From contig NW_004191722.1 of NCBI RefSeq assembly GCF_000330505.1, forward strand, positions 7,713-71,712: a stretch of 64,000 nucleotides of DNA, in the 5' to 3' direction. Origin of the DNA: Entamoeba invadens IP1. Lineage: Eukaryota; Evosea; Mastigamoebida; Endamoebidae. This document shows positions 60,401 through 64,000 of this stretch, in pieces. The first letter of the stretch is position 1, and every line of letters starts with the position of its first letter. A program made the position numbers and the translations under genes. The notes under the pieces were generated by a model. The model was given only the letters and a program-made list of their open reading frames with translations. It ran no database searches and was not told where the DNA came from.

Positions 60401-60822
60401 GGGAAACGCTGCACTTTATTGTGGAGTTGACTCAAGTGAACAGATTTGCTCGAAGTGTTGTGATCGATAACATTGGAGCGATAGAAAAGATGGTGAAGTG
60501 CTTGAATGACTATTTTGTGGGGAACTACACACAATTTAGAGGAACTGGCCTTGACTCTCAAAGCTTGGATTTGGCTAAGGCGATTATGTCGAGTAACGAG
60601 AAAACGATTGCAAACCAAAGAGAATATAGTGACTTGGTTGAGTTGTTAAAACTTGTTGAAGAACGAGAGAAAAAGGTGTTTGATACAAAGAAGCTTGAAG
60701 CGGACTTAAAAGAAGTGAAACAAGAGTATATGGAATTGAAAGGATATAAACCGGAGACTGTGGTGCCCTCCAATTCTAATGAGAATTTTTATAATCTTGG
60801 GGCAGTGGGCTTATTTGACTAA
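54442..60822 (+). CDS. Giant ubiquitin carboxyl-terminal hydrolase (USP), UBL-UBA-UCH, 2126 aa
   Basis: A single exon of 6.4 kb. Residues 1-700 are HEAT/ARM-like helices, as in USP9X, USP24 and USP34. A ubiquitin-like domain covers about 710-790 (YKVTVIDSGNVTQNTITV). A UBA-like domain covers about 812-855 (NNIVEMCGVSKQLAYCALKKY). The UCH catalytic domain has the Cys box GLSNSGSTCYVNSIIQQMF (Cys1316), HDACDFLVMLL, and the His box GVVVHMGNSEFGHYISYVL (His1556) with FNDVRV (Asp1572). All three catalytic residues are present, so it is probably active. The C-terminal 500 residues are again helical. It removes ubiquitin from substrates; the targets are unknown. Confidence 0.93.
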   Translation: MGGDEITQHEKHEIDKDEDIDKLDSLLVQLSGQTYMYYYKQTIEEFMRAFNKGNMRTLSDKFFAHFVNDTFSKFFVKIKSETFYTDVITDFCSFFVVFFISRIELVDKNGWGNFASVFYNEEFYKKKSAYSAQLGKMTESDSVVMNLALDFQNANGFEEVEKVAKSMDCEIMSVMLNAVNPLFTKINDLGSDQYKEDFAHILFEWIPYGIKTSTNTQQLRTCVTEIESMLKCEYIDFPICENMANNLNSFDQRLLFFQAAGRLLDTISKQNIVSTFGNSNEKPFKTREELVDVFLPSLSILNESIQKQILVTALPVLRFLAKNGHKEEIFGKCLTIIGSGHISIVEVVLPFFKEIVEEGIDDTTFEMIVSTLQKVDEKTMGHFELMCDLVLKRANLLDTVFTLFVKLSDLDVKQMAQVFSKIVLCGSEIFSGTIARLRDDMVDYSNTREIVFIENVISILAYKGENEVLTEKEVKEMEVEIITSLSQAKPFKAENIDIVDEGLEVLLAMSLNDIELPLTLFGELWEIFMAANVDARMRGRLFGFFNRFFEKESESKELALIPLDEHVHNDDEIQCFDSVEGVELIKKMIEEVNGGVLIKKGEGYEFKGNLNDIGHIPPLKHLLVYTHNSKTFEKGMELLVNLVKSVQVQDGWKVVCQWISDINNTPNKTDALQKEQENNLKLLIMIFSEWTKTSEGKAISHIRSLKGKPMEYKVTVIDSGNVTQNTITVLSSMTIGEVKKYINKEFNIEVSNGSFEIEGVDDLDDSNQMGELLLPNESEIKIEMKKKVEESTFREEKHNYPSYKKEVKIEDVNNIVEMCGVSKQLAYCALKKYAYYANNVDMACTALLDDMDAITQEYLRDLEKGEVYDIPEETEKKEEKKTDLSFVKLVSDSIEIGKIVDCLKYHYNDTVNNLVWDIMMSLPSFEYIIKTLRLTFENDNSNQTTKKQIFTLLTNSSGFLLLYTLQLLDKVLFPENDNELSTTTDTIKSNNLLRETIVKSQSIFNQFCEAFKEVLRRDDSLELRIIDKFAKIFMFFIKKMCKHNNLSFSVYENESIFTKCLELVQNNPDKSGASEIFISIASSICELRLKKYSIKIDIDFHQFIVKYFVEQQNNDEEQMTVMSFIDVFINFLKSDDILLYSQIKLFTEDLEKCFGVYGHQRAIHYYFTTLHGLIEMYNGNLIDFQHLFTTAITLLKEYKSNEKFTDASDFFAVGVLKLLKLLFVKVKTTPEEMEELSKILFSKCYSVPLEYKLKQVRNAVYELLGSIFDIFPQIVKQFSTDVFDEFFQYKQCQKLEVVPKTSRTGYRGLSNSGSTCYVNSIIQQMFMIEEFRETLLRIRTDEGMKVTIALQKLFISLKGGSQDYYSADTLIDAVEEHKKRNDLKSHQHDACDFLVMLLDCLEDEMSKGNKQLIFPIFTLNMLNVTDSLDPEIQEHRETKEDFRLLPLPIQGRKNVGVCLTNLFKPEIFRGDNKLKTDSGKYFAASKKYKIDYLPHYLFVQLNRFDSFGVDVMKINDECDVPNELDLQSYLKENIKEDGMYDLEGVVVHMGNSEFGHYISYVLVDKKWMEFNDVRVMYSNPEIAMRNINGGYKDFGGYLLIYKKREFCVENKTSEVNEEILRELKAEEYKISNDVMYHDNQCLKFVLKYVKLFDQSIFEKSIGYCYSYSFSALNDGEQSLLFVDKVLQLLHDCNNPSLGESILSMIIGLKAVENHCLTATEPIRARAAELIKTAIKWVAVEDKVELFDENAILFKFYQYIRSLLVYSRSFPRNLKQYFMLFDALANIGYKACYMLAKMGLLRSFWCYFKNKNENTGESLHVLIDDFYPDLTYFVTTFQKVGCSTFQSDFNDCLSPYANTQDKNYITDAFFCIREDFFKDTLVRQLLAYNYESGAILLQHLTYNDFEVSLNLVNQFKGEINSDKVDQYTAFLETVKKVLLVEDDFQELRVYALLSPYSIKQTSSMNCALPKAMAGGLLKKYDGYTPKMRETLHFIVELTQVNRFARSVVIDNIGAIEKMVKCLNDYFVGNYTQFRGTGLDSQSLDLAKAIMSSNEKTIANQREYSDLVELLKLVEEREKKVFDTKKLEADLKEVKQEYMELKGYKPETVVPSNSNENFYNLGAVGLFD

Positions 60823-61342
60823 TTTTAATTTTTCATTATCGTTCAGTTGAAGTATTTTGAATCACATTTATAGAGTCCACATCTCTTCGTTTTTTAAGTT
60901 TTTTGGTAAAAATGTGAATGAAGAAAAAGGGACAAAATGATATAGTCATCACCAGTGTTTTTGTTATAGTGAACATATAATAAAATAATGAATTGGTATA
61001 TTATAGTTATGTTACTGGTAACGTTTTCAGGTTGTTTTGTTCACCTTAAAGTCTGTTCTGCAGAAACAATAAGAAGAGAAAAAAATGGGTGATCCGTACC
61101 ATTAAAAGGACCGACAAAATCTCAATAATCACAAACTTAACTTTTTAAAGTATTTTAGTCGTTTTGAATGAAACGTACAGTTTTTTTTTCTAGTAAAATT
61201 GTATTGTAATACATTAACTTATTGAATAGTCAAAAGACTCCTTTATTCACAAAATGTGACTTTTTTTCTTTCTCTTTCCCAAGAGTACTTTAGATTGAGT
61301 AAAACAAAATATGAAACACAAAATGGCACTCTAAAAATCAGA
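60823..61342. other. Intergenic, with an orphan signal-peptide-like ORF
   Basis: A spacer of about 520 bases. The frame in front of the debranching enzyme (from 61256) begins with GTG only and is treated as leader. Confidence 0.45.
60988..61092 (+). pseudogene. Orphan 34-codon ORF resembling a signal-peptide exon
   Basis: ATG 60988 to TGA 61092 reads MNWYIIVMLLVTFSGCF, then a polar tail. It looks like the signal-peptide first exons of the expansin-like genes in this window, but no exon 2 follows; the next coding sequence is the cytosolic debranching enzyme. It may be a remnant or a chance ORF. Confidence 0.2.
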
Positions 61343-64000
61343 ATGGGTATTATAAGAGTTGTTGATGCAAGCGAAAAGTCTATTGGGTATAAAATAGATA
61401 TTGGATCGACGTTGCGTTTTGTTTTGCCGTATGGGTCCTTTCCATTCGATGTCACAGTGGACACCAATTATACAAACGGCTCGTACAAGGCTAATTCATA
61501 CCATCAACTTAAGACGTTTGTATTCAATAGTTTAATTAAACCATAAATATACAATTTGTTTATATGATTCAAATATTAGAATATAAAAACTAATATTATA
61601 GAATTTGTCCACAGTCTGAATTTCAATTTCAGTTTGATCTACCACTCCAGGCGTCTGGTGTTTTCCAATTTCGTATCAAAAACGTTTCGGATGAAGTCTT
61701 GAAAATTGTTTATATCAATGTTTACCCACTTGTCCATTTTAGTTCTAAGAAAGTCCCAGTAAGTGGTCTGTCTGTTCAAACACACATCACAAGACTCATG
61801 GGTAAAATTTCAGAGTGGGAGAGTCATTATCAAACACTGTCGAATTGTGGGTACAACGCAATTCATTTGACTCCACTCCAACCAATTGGCCCAAGCGGAA
61901 GTGCTTACTCGTTGGTTCAACATCTGGATATTGAAGACAGTCTATTCGATGAGAAATTGACAACTGAAGAAAAAATCAAGAGAGTCGGGGAGACCGTCAA
62001 AATGCTCAGAAACAAGTACGAAATTGCTTCCATCATCGATGTGGTATTAAGCCATGTTTCCAGTCACTCACAAATGGTTGTCGAACACCCAGAGATCTGT
62101 TACACAACAGATAACTGCCCACATCTGAAGGTTGGGTATGCCTTTGATTCACTTATACACAAGTGCATTGATGATATCATCAACTCGAATTATAATGACA
62201 ATTTAGGTATGTTCAATACCCCAGAAGACGTCAAAAAGTTCATCGGGTATTTTAAAGAGAAGTACATGATACCAATGCAATTCTGGTTGTACTATGTCAT
62301 CGATGTTGAGAAACACAAGTTGGCATACATACAATACACAAAGGAAAATCCAAAAGCAGAGAAAGGGAAAACTGGATCACCAGAGGAATTGGCAAAGAGA
62401 ATGGAAAAGTATGTACAAACGGATGGGACGTACGAGAAAAATCACATCACTGTGCCAATCAAAGACGTTTACTCACTCGTACCGGGTCTTGACGAATTTC
62501 TGAACGCACTCGACGTTCTCAATGTGGATAATTACAGGCACTACGACAACGATGTGAATGCTGCTATTCAAAACTGTTTGAACAACTTGATGTACAGCTG
62601 CTTTGATCCAAACGGACCCCACGTGAATAAATTTACTCGGGAAGTACACATACTTCCTTATTATTTCCAAGTGATTGATGGGGTCAATTCGAAAAACGAA
62701 AAAGTCCATTTGGTTGCAGCCCACCACGGCTGGATCTTTGGAGGAGATCCATTTTTCGACTTTGTTGGAGACAAGTCGTCGAAAGTGTATATCAGAAGAG
62801 AGGCAATAGTCTGGGAAGATTCGCTGAAACTGAATTATGGAACGACTTATAAGGGACATGAATACATCTGGGACCATATGAAAGAGTATGTGTGCTTGAA
62901 TGCAAAATTGTTTGATGGACTCAGACTAGATAATTGCCACAGTGTGCCACTTCCAGCACTTGAGTATATATTAAACCACGCAAGAGAAGTTAATCAAAAC
63001 CTCATTGTTCTGGCAGAATTGTTTGCGGACAATGCAGACGCTGTTATTCAATATGTTGTGAGATGTGGTATTCAAGGACTGGTCAAAGAGGCATTAAGAG
63101 GAAAGACCCCAAGTGATTTGAATGGTGTTGCGTACCAAAGCAGTTGGTTCAAGCCCGTTGGGGGCATCTTAGAAGAAAGCGTGTATGACGAACTCCCAGC
63201 AGACGTTCAACCAATGGATGGGTGGACGTATGACTTGACACACGACAATGAGCCACAAGAAGGCAATAGAAATCCAAACGACAGTTTGTCGACTTCAGCT
63301 GTAGTTGCGATGACAATTGGAACAATTGGAAGTGTGAGAGGCTACGACGAGTTGGTTCCATTTAAGATATCATGTGTCACCGAAAGAAGATTATACAAGA
63401 AGTACGATTGGAACGACTTGAAAAGTGTTGGGATATCAAAGGGAAAGAGCGAGTTGAACAAACTCCATGAAAGACTTGCCATTGAAGGGTACTCGGAGTT
63501 TTATGGAGAGATCAACGGTAATTTAGTCATTCTAACAAGAAGAAACCCGAAGACACATAAGGTGGTTATTGTCTACGCCCATACATCATTTTTGGGGAAC
63601 AATTCTGTGGTGCCAAACACAAAGAAATTCACATTGAAGGATTACAAAGTCGACAAATTTTTGTTCTTTGGTGCTTTAACGACTGGGCTTCTCAATTTGA
63701 CAAATCCAAAAGCGAAATACATTTCTGGGAATAAATGCATTTGCGACTTCACAACAGAGTATGACGTTGTCAATGAGTTTGTGACTGTGGAAGACTCGGA
63801 CAATTGCGCCAAAGTCGAGTTCAAACAATTTCCCGCTGGAAGTGTCTTAGCTGTTCAACTTGATTTGATAAACCCACCTAACACGAATTGGAATATACCA
63901 AAGTTTCAATTGAAACCACAAGACTTATTCAATGTATTCTTTGGAACACCAGAGGAAGTGGGAGCGGAGAAATTTGAAGTGTTCCATCATGAGACATTGG
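61343..64000 (+). CDS. AGL: Glycogen debranching enzyme (AGL type), 5' part, runs off the window
   Basis: Exon 1 (61343-61515) starts MGIIRVVDASEKSIGYKID. Intron 61516-61601 (86 nt) starts GTTTGT and ends TTATAG. Exon 2 runs to the window end without a stop (about 857 residues visible). The 4-alpha-glucanotransferase half is complete: GYNAIHLTPLQPIGPSGSAYSL, VLSHVSSHSQMVVEHPE, LFDGLRLDNCHS (nucleophile D501), LIVLAELFAD (E530), DLTHDNE (D606) and GSVRGYDELVPF. These match the animal/fungal bifunctional enzyme. The glucosidase half is expected beyond 64000. The enzyme breaks down glycogen branches in the cytosol, the main carbohydrate store of Entamoeba. Confidence 0.95.

Noticed and set aside
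60988..61343. Signal-peptide ORF as first exon of the debranching enzyme
   Set aside because: The enzyme family is cytosolic, no good splice pair joins them, and the ATG at 61343 aligns with the family N-terminus.

Overview
The window looks like nuclear DNA of an Entamoeba-type amoeba, most likely a lineage rich in DNA transposons such as E. invadens or E. moshkovskii. The evidence is a strongly AT-rich background, short gene-dense blocks, and very short spliceosomal introns (36-154 nt here) that mostly start GTTTGT and end AG, usually TAG. The gene set also fits: a BspA-type leucine-rich-repeat protein, a RhoGEF, small GTPases, secreted cysteine-rich surface proteins, and an intact pogo/Tigger transposon. 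The species is an inference. There are two 100-base assembly gaps (21752-21851 and 46352-46451).

Layout. 0-10 kb: a NIF3-family protein convergent with a three-exon TAF10, an unknown 166-aa protein, a three-exon sucrose-transporter-like MFS carrier, a GTPase with an F-box-like N-terminus, then about 2.8 kb without a convincing gene. 10-20 kb: an F-BAR/SH3 protein, a tryptophanyl-tRNA-synthetase paralogue with both catalytic signatures lost, a BspA LRR protein, a ubiquitin-like/TIG membrane protein, two orphan ORFs and a RhoGEF. 20-26 kb: tRNA-Lys, LSM8, a Rab cut by a gap, a TENT5/FAM46-like nucleotidyltransferase, a metallothionein-like protein, tRNA-Gly and a membrane-anchored unknown. 26-31 kb: the pogo element, an ER short-chain dehydrogenase and an exosome RNase-PH subunit.

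31-43 kb: two expansin-like surface proteins, an acid-sphingomyelinase-like phosphodiesterase, two polytopic membrane proteins, a REI1/ZNF622 60S biogenesis factor and an F-box/HEAT-like protein. 43.8-48.6 kb is a gene-free zone with three inverted-repeat transposable elements, a tRNA-like repeat and a perfect hairpin. 48.6-64 kb: a third expansin-like protein, ribosomal protein uS7, SRP receptor alpha, an unknown protein, a 2126-aa ubiquitin protease and the 5' part of glycogen debranching enzyme.

Most genes are housekeeping functions (transcription, RNA decay, ribosome, secretion, glycogen) with no operon-like logic. The unusual content is the expansin-like family, whose two intron-bearing copies share intron positions while the third copy lacks introns; the catalytically dead TrpRS homologue; the TENT5-like enzyme; the cysteine-rich metallothionein-like protein; and the cluster of mobile and tRNA-derived repeats. 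Many starts below were moved from the longest ORF to the first in-frame ATG, and several genes were extended by introns inferred by eye from splice signals, reading frame and family similarity. These models need transcript support.
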